Positions 23,874-32,224 of a stretch of 32,612 nt of DNA are shown here, piece after piece. The notes under the pieces were generated by a model that saw nothing but the letters and a program-made list of their open reading frames with translations, did no database searches and was not told the origin of the DNA. A program made the position numbers and the translations under genes. Each line of letters begins with the position of its first letter. The first letter of the stretch is position 1. Origin of the DNA: Acidobacteriota bacterium (lineage in GTDB: Bacteria > Acidobacteriota > UBA6911); NCBI GenBank assembly GCA_016934295.1, contig JAFGTD010000201.1:1-32612 (forward strand), given 5' to 3'.

Positions 23874-24602
23874 TTAAGAAACCCGCGAGGATTCATCGCT
23901 CGCGATCTGTCCGTCCAGAAGCCGGATCACACGGTGTGCGTGGCTGGCAATATCGGGTTCATGCGTTACCAGAATTATTGTATTCCCCTTTTCATGCAAG
24001 GCGTCAAACAGGGTCATGATATCTCTGCTTGTCGCTGAATCCAGGTTTCCGGTCGGTTCATCGGCCAGTATGATTGAGGGATTATTGACGAGGGCCCGGG
24101 CGATAGCCACTCGCTGCCGCTGACCGCCGGACAGCTCATTGGGACGGTGATAAACTCTTTCTCCCAGTTCCACCGACTGCAGGGTTTGGATCGCACGCTC
24201 TTTTCGTTCATTGGCCGGAGTGCCGTTGTAAATGAGCGGAAGCTCAACATTATGAAGAGCGGACGCACGGGGCAGAAGGTTGAAGGTCTGAAACACAAAT
24301 CCTATTTCCTTGTTTCGGATATGGGCGAGTTCGTCATCGTCCATTTCCGATACGAGTCGTGTATTCAGCAGGTATTTGCCCTTTGAAGGGGTGTCCAGGC
24401 AGCCGATCAGGTTCATCATCGTAGATTTTCCTGATCCTGACGGCCCCATTATGGCCAGATATTCGCCTCTATTGATATTAAATGTGACTCCACGCAAAGC
24501 ATGGATCTCTTCAGATCCCATTTGATAGGTCTTCCAAAGATCCTCAATTTGTATCAGGCTGTCATTGTTTGCAGCTGCGTCAGATCCATTCGTTCCGCTC
24601 AT
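23874..24602 (-). CDS. ABC transporter ATP-binding protein (MacB/LolD type)
   Basis: A 242-residue ATPase with Walker [11 protein letters not shown]-loop [12 protein letters not shown], signature [15 protein letters not shown], Walker [10 protein letters not shown] and the switch His in VTHEPD. The sequence context ([20 protein letters not shown]) is typical of MacB/LolD-type ATPases that drive mechanotransmission across the envelope rather than import. It follows the membrane-fusion gene by 40 bp and is likely co-transcribed with it. The permease expected next is absent: the following gene, enolase, runs on the other strand. Confidence 0.95.
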   Translation of the reverse strand: MSGTNGSDAAANNDSLIQIEDLWKTYQMGSEEIHALRGVTFNINRGEYLAIMGPSGSGKSTMMNLIGCLDTPSKGKYLLNTRLVSEMDDDELAHIRNKEIGFVFQTFNLLPRASALHNVELPLIYNGTPANERKERAIQTLQSVELGERVYHRPNELSGGQRQRVAIARALVNNPSIILADEPTGNLDSATSRDIMTLFDALHEKGNTIILVTHEPDIASHAHRVIRLLDGQIASDESSRVS

Positions 24603-24642
24603 TCCCTGTACCCCTTTACTCCTATATGGCAGATCCTTCAGT

Positions 24643-26094
24643 TTACTCCGATTCAGATTTGTCCTTATTGATAATTCTTACAAATTCTCCATCTTTTATG
24701 GTTCTCAAGGTTTGAAAACTGCCGGTAATAATTTCCTCTCCATCCTTCAGGTTTTCAAGCACCTCAATATCGGATTCCCCCGTGATGCCGGTTTCAATCG
24801 GACGGAATCGAGCCCGCATTTTTTCGTCGATTACAAAAACGCCTTCGAGCTCTTCCTTTTCAACTTCCTTATCGGAATCCGCCTGAACGACCGACCCTTC
24901 ATTTTTACTGTCAAGTCCCGGTTCAATATACTTTCCATTCTCATCGACTTCAACTTCGCGAATCGTCAAAGCCTGGATGGGTATGGCAAGCACATCCTCC
25001 CTGGTTTCCGTCGTAATATCGCTGGTGCAGGATAATCCCGGACGGAGTTTTGGTGAGGGATCTTTCAGGGTGACAATTACCTTAAAGTCTTTTGCCTCCT
25101 GCTGGGACGATCCGGCGATCGGGCTGTTGCCGATTTCAGTAACCTCTCCCTCGAATTTAACATCCGGAAGCGCATCCACTTCGACTTCCGCGAAATTCCC
25201 CAGCGAAAGCCCTACAATTTCGGTTTCATCAACCTTAAGCTCCGCCTGAATCGTGCCCAGATTCGCAATCTCCATGATTGTCGCTTCGGGATTGTTCAGA
25301 TTCCCGGGCACCGCACGCTCCCCCTCTTCTTTATTCATTTTAATGATAACGCCTTCCATCGGGGAGATAAGGGTCGATTTCTTGGCATTGTCCTGTGCCT
25401 GGATCAGTCTTGCACGGGCCGATTTTTCCGACCCTTCAGCATTCTCTACTGAAAGTCTCATCTGTTCGATTTTATTTTTCGAAAGCTCGATCTGGGCTTC
25501 CATCTGTTTGATGGACTCTCTCTGGATTTCCAGTATAGAACTTGAGGAATTCAGGGAATTCTGCGCAATCTCATACTCGTCGTGTGATAATAATCCTTCT
25601 TCATGGAGTTTCTGCTGACGCTTGAAGCTGTTCTGCTCTCTTTTATAATTACTTTCCTTCTGTATAAGCTCGGCACGCTGCTGATTGAGGGACGCTTCGT
25701 CGCGTTGAAGCTGCAGTTCTGCGTTCACCAGGTCAATTTTCTTGTTTCGGACATCCGCAACCGCCTGTTCGTATCCCGCAACCGCAATATTTTTGTCTGC
25801 CTCTCTCTGAATAGGATCGATCTGCAGGAGTATATCGCCTTTTTTTACTCTATCTCCTTCATTTACCATGACTTCCGTAATGATCCCCGCCACTTCGGAC
25901 TGGAGATTGACAAATTTTTCAGCACGGATCTCACCACTCGCCGTTACCTTCGAAGTCAACAGATCCACACGCTCTGCCTTGGCCGTTTGAACGATTACAG
26001 CATTTCTATTTGAAGTCGAAATGATAGCCAGTACGATAATGAGCATCAATACCGCACCGCAACCGATTATTAAAATCTTCTTCTTCTTACTCAT
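24643..26094 (-). CDS. Efflux periplasmic adaptor (membrane-fusion protein, MacA/HlyD-like)
   Basis: A 483-residue adaptor. N-terminal anchor helix ([20 protein letters not shown]), a split lipoyl domain ([20 protein letters not shown] early and [20 protein letters not shown] late), a long coiled-coil hairpin between them (~100-230, Gln/Glu/Lys-rich), then beta-barrel and membrane-proximal domains. It should bridge an inner-membrane pump and an outer-membrane channel. The ATG at 26094 has GGAGG five bases before it; the track's earlier ATG adds seven residues before the basic MSKKKK. Partners in the window: only the ABC ATPase, no permease or TolC. Confidence 0.93.
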   Translation of the reverse strand: MSKKKKILIIGCGAVLMLIIVLAIISTSNRNAVIVQTAKAERVDLLTSKVTASGEIRAEKFVNLQSEVAGIITEVMVNEGDRVKKGDILLQIDPIQREADKNIAVAGYEQAVADVRNKKIDLVNAELQLQRDEASLNQQRAELIQKESNYKREQNSFKRQQKLHEEGLLSHDEYEIAQNSLNSSSSILEIQRESIKQMEAQIELSKNKIEQMRLSVENAEGSEKSARARLIQAQDNAKKSTLISPMEGVIIKMNKEEGERAVPGNLNNPEATIMEIANLGTIQAELKVDETEIVGLSLGNFAEVEVDALPDVKFEGEVTEIGNSPIAGSSQQEAKDFKVIVTLKDPSPKLRPGLSCTSDITTETREDVLAIPIQALTIREVEVDENGKYIEPGLDSKNEGSVVQADSDKEVEKEELEGVFVIDEKMRARFRPIETGITGESDIEVLENLKDGEEIITGSFQTLRTIKDGEFVRIINKDKSESE

Positions 26095-26429
26095 CCGTGC
26101 CTCCATTAACCACAATGACGAATACTACGAGTTCGGCAGACCAAAGGTTTCATAAAAGAATTTAAAAGATACATTATCCAGCATTGTGGCTGGTTTTCAA
26201 CTGGCTGATCTCATTAAAGTTAAATTATTTTTTGTTTCCCAAAACGAATCTCTGGCAGGTTTTCATCAAAGTATTGCCTTCATCGGTGTCCTGCCGGGCC
26301 GGATCCCCATTGACGGGTACGGTAGAATTTTTCAATTAAACACAGTTCTCGGCCGTTCTCTCTATATTTAAACGAATATCTTGCCGATTTATTACAGTAA
26401 GTTTACATAAAGGATCCGAAAATAGCTAA

Positions 26430-26558
26430 AATTCTCAGTCGGGAGCAGATATTTGTTTTACTATTTTAAAGAAGTATGGGGAAAACGTCGACTCACCTTC
26501 CGAAGCGGAATTGAAACTCATGCCGTATGCGCGTAAAATGATTGAGTTGGAAAAATAA
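26430..26558 (+). pseudogene. Start-less ORF fragment upstream of the small acidic protein
   Basis: A 42-codon frame ending in TAA 20 nt before the ATG at 26579. It reads ...LKKYGENVDSPSEAELKLMP to YARKMIELEK and looks protein-like, but has no start. The preceding 60 bp stay open in the neighbouring frame (KDPKIAKILSREQIFVLLF), which suggests a frameshifted gene end. The 484-bp gap 26095-26578 shows nothing else I recognise apart from a weak 61-aa plus-strand ORF. Confidence 0.3.
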
Positions 26559-26578
26559 ATTTACCCGGGAGAAAGCTG

Positions 26579-26860
26579 ATGCCGGAAGGGAATATAGAAC
26601 ATTTCATGAAAAATCTTGGCGAAACAATTAATGAGGCCTTAGCCGAATCTCCAAAAATCAATGAATGCCTCCAGGAAATCCGGGATTCCGGGTATGAAAT
26701 TTTTTTAGTGATCGAAGCCAAGGTTGGATTCAGCCGTAAGGATAGCGAAGAAACCTGCATATCTTCCGATTTCTCCGATGAATCCGATGATCCGGTACGG
26801 CTTTGTATCACGCCTGAAGACGCTAAATTCCTCAAGTCCCTGAAAATTTCTGCGGACTAA
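26579..26860 (+). CDS. Small acidic hypothetical protein
   Basis: A 93-residue, acidic, cytoplasmic-looking protein. The core ESPKINECLQEIRDSGYEIF and LVIEAKVGFS has a regular helix-strand pattern, and the C-terminal half has an acidic stretch (SSDFSDESDDP). I do not recognise a named domain or function. GGGAG about eight bases before the ATG supports the start. Its last 50 bp, including the stop codon, are repeated 96 bp downstream with one change, so the gene's 3' end has been duplicated. Confidence 0.6.
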   Translation: MPEGNIEHFMKNLGETINEALAESPKINECLQEIRDSGYEIFLVIEAKVGFSRKDSEETCISSDFSDESDDPVRLCITPEDAKFLKSLKISAD

Positions 26861-26957
26861 TTATCTCCTTACTCTTGTTTCCATCATCCCTCAGGGTCTT
26901 CAGGTAGGCCTGAAGACGCTAAATTCCTCAAGTCTCTGAAAATTTCTGCGGACTAAT
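26812..26957 (+). repeat. 50-bp direct repeat: duplicated 3' end of the small gene
   Basis: Bases 26812-26861 and 26908-26957 are identical but for one C/T change, separated by 46 bp. The first copy encodes the last 16 residues and stop of the gene above; the second is non-coding debris. Just before copy 2 is a hairpin TCTTCAGG-TAGG-CCTGAAGA that uses its first bases. Confidence 0.9.
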
Positions 26958-26995
26958 ATTATAGTAGTTCGCCGGATTTCATCCAATAATCAGTT

Positions 26996-27433
26996 TTATT
27001 CTGTTTCCGTAACAGCGGATTCGGTGGATTGACCGGAATCCGTGTAGACACTTTGTGTGGAGGAACCGCTGTTTTGTTCCGGTATTTCCGTCTCGCTCAT
27101 ATTGCAGCGGCCTTCAAAAGTAGCGCCTGCTTCTATGATGAGACACGGGGTGTATATATCGCCGAAAACCTTACCGTCCTTGTGTATTTCCGCTCGGTCA
27201 GAAGCTCGAATAATTCCTCTGAATTCTCCGTTGATCGAAACATTCCGGACAATGATTTCAGCATCGATCATTCCGGACGCCCCTATTATCAAAGATCCTT
27301 CGGAACGAACCGTACCTTTAATGACCCCATCGACTCGCATTCCGCCCGAGAAGGTAACATCGCCGGCCACTTCCGTTCCCTTGCCCAGAATACTGTTAAT
27401 TTCATTATGCTTGTTTCCCTTGCCTAGTCCCAT
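26996..27433 (-). CDS. Bactofilin (polymer-forming cytoskeletal protein)
   Basis: A 145-residue bactofilin. The central beta-helix domain (~20-115) shows the regular six-residue strand pattern (VAGDVTFSGGMRVDGVIKGT; GMIDAEIIVRNVSINGEFRG; EIHKDGKVFGDIYTPCLII), and the N- and C-terminal tails are short and polar. Bactofilins self-assemble without nucleotide into filaments that place other proteins. It starts 4 bp after parB and is probably translated from the parAB transcript, which points to a role in chromosome placement; this is inference, though bactofilins do act with ParABS in Myxococcus. Confidence 0.92.
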   Translation of the reverse strand: MGLGKGNKHNEINSILGKGTEVAGDVTFSGGMRVDGVIKGTVRSEGSLIIGASGMIDAEIIVRNVSINGEFRGIIRASDRAEIHKDGKVFGDIYTPCLIIEAGATFEGRCNMSETEIPEQNSGSSTQSVYTDSGQSTESAVTETE

Positions 27434-27437
27434 AACC

Positions 27438-28289
27438 TTACTCCGTTGATACGGCTCTGTCAGTTAATATTCCATAGATGCGCATTAATTCATCCCGGCC
27501 ATAGTAATGAATCCGTATCTCTCCTTTATCCTTAGACTTAGAGTGAATTTCCACTTTTGTTCCAAGAACCGTTCGCAACCGGTCCGCTGCGGCCGCTTCA
27601 TTAGGATCTTTGATTTTCGGCAGCGGCGGCGCCTTTGTCTGCCGTTTGGCCCATCGCTCCGCATCCCTTACAGACCAACCCTTATCGATGATTACCTGTG
27701 CAATTTTCCCCATCTCGGAAGCGCTGGAATTCGAAGATAGCAGCGCACGGGCGTGTCCGGGAGAGAGCTTTGCATCACGCACCAATCGCTTGACATTCGG
27801 AGGCAACTTCAGCAACCTCATGGAATTTGCAACCGTGCTGCGGTCTTTTCCCAATCTTTCAGCGACCTGTTCCTGCGTCCCATTGGTTGCCGCGATCAGA
27901 TTCTCATAGGCCTGTGCTTCCTCTATCGGGTTCAGGGGTTCCCGCTGAATATTTTCAACCAATGCAAGTTCCAGGAGCTGATCATCCGGAACATCCCGGA
28001 CAACGGCCGGTATTTTCAGCAAGCCTGCACGTTGTGCGGCATTCAACCTCCGTTCACCCGCAATAAGCTGATAGCCATTTTTATAAGGACGCACCAGAAT
28101 AGGCTGTAAAATTCCATTTTCGCGTATTGAAATCACCAGCTCCTGCAATCTTTCCTCGTCCAAATGGAGCCGCGGTTGATCCGGATTAGTGACAATCCGA
28201 TCGATATCGATATCGCCCGGAGGCCTTTCCGTGTTTCTGGTTTCCGGGATCAGCGCATCCAGGCCTCTACCTAATACCTTTTTTTTCAT
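27438..28289 (-). CDS. parB: Chromosome-partitioning protein ParB
   Basis: A 283-residue ParB/Spo0J. The N-terminal GRGLDALIPE, the CTP-binding N-domain with LIAGERRLNAAQRAGL, the central helix-turn-helix (TQEQVAERLGKDRSTVANSM), and a basic-to-coiled C-terminal dimer domain are in order. It binds parS and spreads as a CTP-dependent clamp; two perfect parS sites lie about 1 kb upstream. It overlaps the end of parA by 23 nt, and no separate ribosome site stands out, so it may be translated by coupling. Confidence 0.96.
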   Translation of the reverse strand: MKKKVLGRGLDALIPETRNTERPPGDIDIDRIVTNPDQPRLHLDEERLQELVISIRENGILQPILVRPYKNGYQLIAGERRLNAAQRAGLLKIPAVVRDVPDDQLLELALVENIQREPLNPIEEAQAYENLIAATNGTQEQVAERLGKDRSTVANSMRLLKLPPNVKRLVRDAKLSPGHARALLSSNSSASEMGKIAQVIIDKGWSVRDAERWAKRQTKAPPLPKIKDPNEAAAADRLRTVLGTKVEIHSKSKDKGEIRIHYYGRDELMRIYGILTDRAVSTE

Positions 28290-29040
28290 GGTTTAAAATT
28301 TCCCTGGCTAACTTAATATAACTATCGGCGCCCTTTGATTTAATATCATAGAGGAGAACCGGCTTGCCGAAGCTGGGCGCCTCGGCCAACCGGACATTTC
28401 GGGGAATAATCGTCTCGAGTAGATGGTTGGGAAAATGATTCTTCACTTCATCCCGCACCTGGTCACTCAAATTGGTCCTTTCATCAAACATCGTCAGCAG
28501 AATACCCTGAATTATCAAGCCGGAATTCAAGGATCGGCGAATTCGGGCAAGCGTATCAAATAAATCCGAAAGTCCCTCCAGGGCAAAATACTCGCACTGG
28601 ATGGGAACAAGAACGGAATGAGCAGCCACCATACCGTTCAGAGTCAATATGTTCAATGAAGGCGGGCTGTCAATCAGGATAAAATCAAATTGTTCGGATA
28701 CCGGCATCAACAACTTCTTCAGCAGGAATTCTCTCTCAGGAAGCTCAAGCATCTCGATACCTGCGCCTGTCAGATTATTATCCGCCGGTATCAGCTTCAA
28801 ATTATCCAGTTCCGTATTATAAATAAGTTCCTGAAGAGGTTCGTCTTCTATTAAAGCATTATAAAGGCCCTTTACCGTGCCTTTAACGACACCCAGACCG
28901 CTGCTGCAATTGGCCTGGGCGTCCGTATCAACGATTAAAACACGCATATCCGCAACGGCAAGCGCAGCGGCCAGATTGATGGCAGTCGTTGTCTTCCCGA
29001 CGCCCCCTTTCTGATTCGTTATTGCAATAATCTTTGCCAT
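28267..29040 (-). CDS. parA: Chromosome-partitioning ATPase ParA (Soj)
   Basis: A 257-residue ParA/Soj. The deviant Walker A is KGGVGKTTTAINLAAALA, the A' box is DFILIDSPPSLN, and the length fits chromosomal ParA without an extra N-terminal DNA-binding part. It binds ATP and nucleoid DNA and moves ParB-parS complexes. The ATG at 29040 is supported by the MAKIIAITNQKGGVGKTT start, typical of the family, although a clear Shine-Dalgarno is lacking. Its TAG stop lies inside parB. Confidence 0.97.
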   Translation of the reverse strand: MAKIIAITNQKGGVGKTTTAINLAAALAVADMRVLIVDTDAQANCSSGLGVVKGTVKGLYNALIEDEPLQELIYNTELDNLKLIPADNNLTGAGIEMLELPEREFLLKKLLMPVSEQFDFILIDSPPSLNILTLNGMVAAHSVLVPIQCEYFALEGLSDLFDTLARIRRSLNSGLIIQGILLTMFDERTNLSDQVRDEVKNHFPNHLLETIIPRNVRLAEAPSFGKPVLLYDIKSKGADSYIKLAREILNHEKKGIR

Positions 29041-29232
29041 GAGATTTTTTACATTAGACGATGGTTTGGCTGCATTGCGCCCCTCTGCCCCGCCCGTTTA
29101 TAGCAAAGCGAGCGAAACTCCTTGAGAAAAGCGGCGTAGTGAGAAATATAGACCAAGGGAGATTAACACAAATTGCCAGGAAAAAACAAACCACCAATTG
29201 AACATTAAAAGAATTAAGTGAATGGGAATAAA

Positions 29233-29248
29233 TGTTTCACGTGAAACA
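29233..29248. promoter_or_regulatory. parS: parS site 1
   Basis: TGTTTCACGTGAAACA is identical to the perfect 16-bp parS palindrome bound by chromosomal ParB. It lies in the rsmG-parA gap. Confidence 0.97.
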
Positions 29249-29261
29249 TTTTCTTTATCCA

Positions 29262-29277
29262 TGTTTCACGTGAAACA
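29262..29277. promoter_or_regulatory. parS: parS site 2
   Basis: A second perfect TGTTTCACGTGAAACA, 29 bp from the first centre to centre, ending one base before the rsmG stop codon. Confidence 0.97.
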
Positions 29278-29278
29278 T

Positions 29279-29905
29279 TTATTCCGGAAGATAAACAGAC
29301 AACCTCCATTCCGATTTATATGGAAATTTTTCTCTTCGCAACAGTCTTAGACTCTTTTCGACCCTTTCAGGTTCTTCGGCAGCCAGCTGCCTGCCGTGAA
29401 AGATCCAGAACTGTGTCTTTCCATGGGTATGTTTTATTAATTTATTTATATCTTTCGTTTTTATTTTCAAACCCTTCCAGCTGACGCAATCCCACTCTTT
29501 GTCGTTAGTATCAAGATAATCTGTGATTCGACCGTGAAAAGCGGAAGATTCTGATAATTTTAGTTCACTTGTAACCGTCTCCAGAAAACTGACCCTTTTC
29601 AGCCTGCTGTCAACCATATCCAGCTTCATGCGGGGCACCATAATCTTCAGTGGGATAGCGGGGAATCCGGCTCCGCTGCCCAGATCGAGATGGTTTTTTG
29701 CATCTTCCGGATATATTCTCGATGCCCAAATCCCTTCCAAAAGCAATGGTTCCAGTACAGACCATTCGCTTGAAGCGGTTAAATTGATTCTCGAATTCCA
29801 TTTTTTCAACAAATTTATATAAACATCTATCTTTTCAGCAGCTTGCGGATCAAAGGGCAAGGACAATCGTTGAAAAATTTTGTAATATTCCCCTGCTGAT
29901 TCCAT
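29279..29905 (-). CDS. rsmG: 16S rRNA (guanine-527-N7)-methyltransferase RsmG
   Basis: A 208-residue RsmG/GidB. The SAM-binding motif I is HLDLGSGAGFPAIPLKI; KWNSRINLTA near residue 35 and LEPLLLEG near 50 are family marks; VDSRLKRVSFLETV is motif II. It methylates G527 of 16S rRNA, in the streptomycin-site helix. The start ATG lies 27 nt after the mnmG stop, and that gap is wholly taken by a family-A repeat, whose AGGG is the only ribosome site in view. Confidence 0.96.
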   Translation of the reverse strand: MESAGEYYKIFQRLSLPFDPQAAEKIDVYINLLKKWNSRINLTASSEWSVLEPLLLEGIWASRIYPEDAKNHLDLGSGAGFPAIPLKIMVPRMKLDMVDSRLKRVSFLETVTSELKLSESSAFHGRITDYLDTNDKEWDCVSWKGLKIKTKDINKLIKHTHGKTQFWIFHGRQLAAEEPERVEKSLRLLRREKFPYKSEWRLSVYLPE

Positions 29906-29907
29906 AT

Positions 29908-29935
29908 ACGGACGCCCTGTGAGAAATGCGGGCTA
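29908..29935 (-). repeat. Family-A stop-codon repeat filling the mnmG-rsmG gap
   Basis: On the minus strand, TAGCCCGCATTTCTCA then CAGGGCGTCCGT. TAG is the mnmG stop, and the end of the unit is two bases from the rsmG ATG. It is identical to the enolase copy over the first 16 nt. Confidence 0.8.
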
Positions 29936-31846
29936 ACGTTTTTTAGTCTTGTTATTTTTGCGGCGATTCTTTTCCTGGCGCATTTCCAACTGAATATTGA
30001 TAATCGAAACGGCTGCAGGTGTGATGCCCGGGATTCTCCCGGCCATGGCAAGATCCGTCGGTCGGATACGGTTGAGCTTTTCTTTCGTTTCCCTGTTCAA
30101 TCCATCGATCGTATTATATTCAAAATCGTCCGGGATGTGCCTTTTCCCTATGCGTCGCATCCTTTCCGCATCCTTTACCTGCTGTTGAATGTATCCATGA
30201 TACTTGACTTCAATCTCGACAATTCTGCGAATTTCCCCGGAGGAAGGCATCATATTATGAAATTGCAGGAATGGTTCTAATTCTCTCAAGGAGATTCCGG
30301 GACGCCGCAGGATTTCTTCAAGGGTAAAACCTTTAATGGCCTGAACATCCACCTTTTCGGCAAGGGCCGGGCAGGCGGCATCCCGGTTATTCCAGCGTTT
30401 TTCTTTCAGAAGACTATGTAGCTTATCAATTTCTTTATATTTCTCCTGGAACAGCGCGTAATCGGTTTCCGAAACCAGCCCCAGCCGGTATCCCATCGGC
30501 CGAAGCCGGCGATCCGCATTATCTATACGCAGAAGCAGCCGATATTCGGAACGCGATGTGAACATCCTGTAAGGCTCGTCGATTCCTTTTGTAACAAGAT
30601 CATCCACCATGGTCCCGATATAGCTATCCTCTCTTGGGAAAATCACCGGGTCCCGTTGTAAAACATACATCGCAGCATTAATTCCGGCTACAAAGCCCTG
30701 GGCGGCCGCCTCTTCATACCCGGTAGTGCCGTTAATCTGGCCGGCATGAAAAAGACCCCTAACTTTCTTTGTTTCCATCGTTTGATTCAACTCAGTCGGC
30801 TGCACAAAATCGTATTCAATAGCATAAGCGGGGCGAATCATACTCGCTTTTTCCAGTCCGGGTATCGATGCGATTATTTTCTTCTGCACTTCAATCGGCA
30901 TGCTGTTGGAAAGCCCGTTAATATAGATCTCCCTGGTATCCAATCCCTCGGGCTCAAGAAAAATCTGGTGGCGCTCCTTTTCAGCAAACTTGACTACCTT
31001 ATCTTCGACGCTCGGGCAATAGCGCGGTCCGATCCCCTTTATAAATCCGCCATAGAGTGCGGATCGTTTTATATTTTCTCTTATCACGTTATGGAGGTTT
31101 TCATTGGTATATCCCAGGTAACAGGATATCTGCGGCAGTACTGTTTTTTCTGTCTTCAGAGAAAAAAATGTGGGATTATCGTCCCCTCGCTGCTCTTCGA
31201 ATTTTGTAAAGTCTATTGTATTTCTGTCAAGTCTCGCTGGAGTTCCGGTTTTAAGTCGTTCAGTTTGAAATCCAATACTGCGAATACTCTCAGCAAGTGC
31301 GTCAGAAGCAGGATCTCCGAATCTTCCGGCTTTTTGTGTCTGATCACCAATATGAATCAGGCCGTTTAGAAAAGTACCGGTCGTAAGAATCACAGATTTA
31401 GCGCCGATACGACTGCCATCTCTCAGCTCGATGCCCTTAACAGTACCCTTGGTAACTATTAATCCGACAACTTCCGACTGATGGAGTGAAAGTCCCTCCT
31501 GATTCAGGAGTATTCTCTTTATCTCATTAATATATTTCGCTTTATCGGATTGACAGCGTGGAGCCTGGACCGCCGGGCCACGACTCGCATTTAAAAGCCG
31601 GAATTGAATTCCGGTTTTATCCGCAGCGTCACCCATAATCCCGCCCAAGGCATCCATTTCTCTTACCAGATGTCCCTTGGCTATGCCTCCTATTGCAGGA
31701 TTGCAGGACATCTGCGCAACAGATTCCAGATCGAATGTGTATAAGGCTGTTTTTGCCCCTATCCTGGCAGCGGCAACAGCTGCCTCGCATCCGGCGTGTC
31801 CTCCTCCTACGACGATGACATCGTAACTATCTTGAAACGGGCTCAA
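29933..31846 (-). CDS. mnmG: tRNA uridine-5-carboxymethylaminomethyl synthase subunit MnmG (GidA)
   Basis: A 637-residue, full-length MnmG. FAD-binding [20 protein letters not shown], signature [20 protein letters not shown], second signature [20 protein letters not shown], and the C-terminal helical domain are present. With MnmE it installs the cmnm5 group on wobble U34 of several tRNAs. The start is TTG at 31846: AGGTGA is placed correctly upstream, and an in-frame TGA nine bases before rules out a longer start. The last residues ([10 protein letters not shown]) form a basic tail before the repeat-borne TAG stop. Confidence 0.98.
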   Translation of the reverse strand: MSPFQDSYDVIVVGGGHAGCEAAVAAARIGAKTALYTFDLESVAQMSCNPAIGGIAKGHLVREMDALGGIMGDAADKTGIQFRLLNASRGPAVQAPRCQSDKAKYINEIKRILLNQEGLSLHQSEVVGLIVTKGTVKGIELRDGSRIGAKSVILTTGTFLNGLIHIGDQTQKAGRFGDPASDALAESIRSIGFQTERLKTGTPARLDRNTIDFTKFEEQRGDDNPTFFSLKTEKTVLPQISCYLGYTNENLHNVIRENIKRSALYGGFIKGIGPRYCPSVEDKVVKFAEKERHQIFLEPEGLDTREIYINGLSNSMPIEVQKKIIASIPGLEKASMIRPAYAIEYDFVQPTELNQTMETKKVRGLFHAGQINGTTGYEEAAAQGFVAGINAAMYVLQRDPVIFPREDSYIGTMVDDLVTKGIDEPYRMFTSRSEYRLLLRIDNADRRLRPMGYRLGLVSETDYALFQEKYKEIDKLHSLLKEKRWNNRDAACPALAEKVDVQAIKGFTLEEILRRPGISLRELEPFLQFHNMMPSSGEIRRIVEIEVKYHGYIQQQVKDAERMRRIGKRHIPDDFEYNTIDGLNRETKEKLNRIRPTDLAMAGRIPGITPAAVSIINIQLEMRQEKNRRKNNKTKKR

Positions 31847-31937
31847 CGTATCTCACCTATATAAAATCATTCGATTCTTCGATCTCTTTTATATTCAGTA
31901 CTTTATAAAAGATTTATCGCCATATTACTTCTGGCTT

Positions 31938-32125
31938 CTGGCCTGTGACTCTTTTCGAAGCGAAAATCTGTGCCGGGAATCCATCGGCGTCGGGGTCGGA
32001 ATCGGTATCGGGATCGAACTTTTAAAACCGATTCCGAGACCGACTCCGAGACCAACCTCCGAAAACTTACCCGGTGTCACATCTTGTTTAATCCGGTACC
32101 AACCGGAGGCCGGGCTGACTTCCGG
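31938..32125 (-). repeat. Dispersed repeat, copy 2, between mnmE and mnmG
   Basis: The reverse complement aligns along its length with 11271-11488. It includes the ATCGGA/TCCGAT hexamer hairpin (31990-32060). It fills most of the 378-bp mnmG-mnmE gap (31847-32224), where I see no gene. Confidence 0.8.
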
Positions 32126-32150
32126 CTTCCGGCTTCCGGCTTCTGGCTTC
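32119..32150 (+). repeat. CTTCCGG heptamer tandem array
   Basis: Three CTTCCGG units, then CTTCTGG and CTTC. It abuts copy 2 of the dispersed repeat. A weaker relative (CTTCTGG-type) flanks the other side at 31927-31943. Confidence 0.8.
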
Positions 32151-32224
32151 TATATCCTACTCTCATTAAACGACTTGCCCAGAATTTCACCAACTAGAGT
32201 TTATAATTACCGTTTCGAGAATAT

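Noticed and set aside
24565-26013. Plus-strand ORFs of 90-156 aa opposite the adaptor gene
   Set aside because: They are shadows of the ATPase and membrane-fusion genes; none has a ribosome site or known motif.
26186-26371. 61-aa plus-strand ORF
   Set aside because: It has no ribosome site, no recognised family and lies in AT-rich intergenic DNA; not enough to call a gene.
29041-29278. Replication origin beside parS
   Set aside because: The gene cluster is often near oriC, but only one poor DnaA-box-like string (TTATCCATG) is present and dnaA/dnaN are not in the window.
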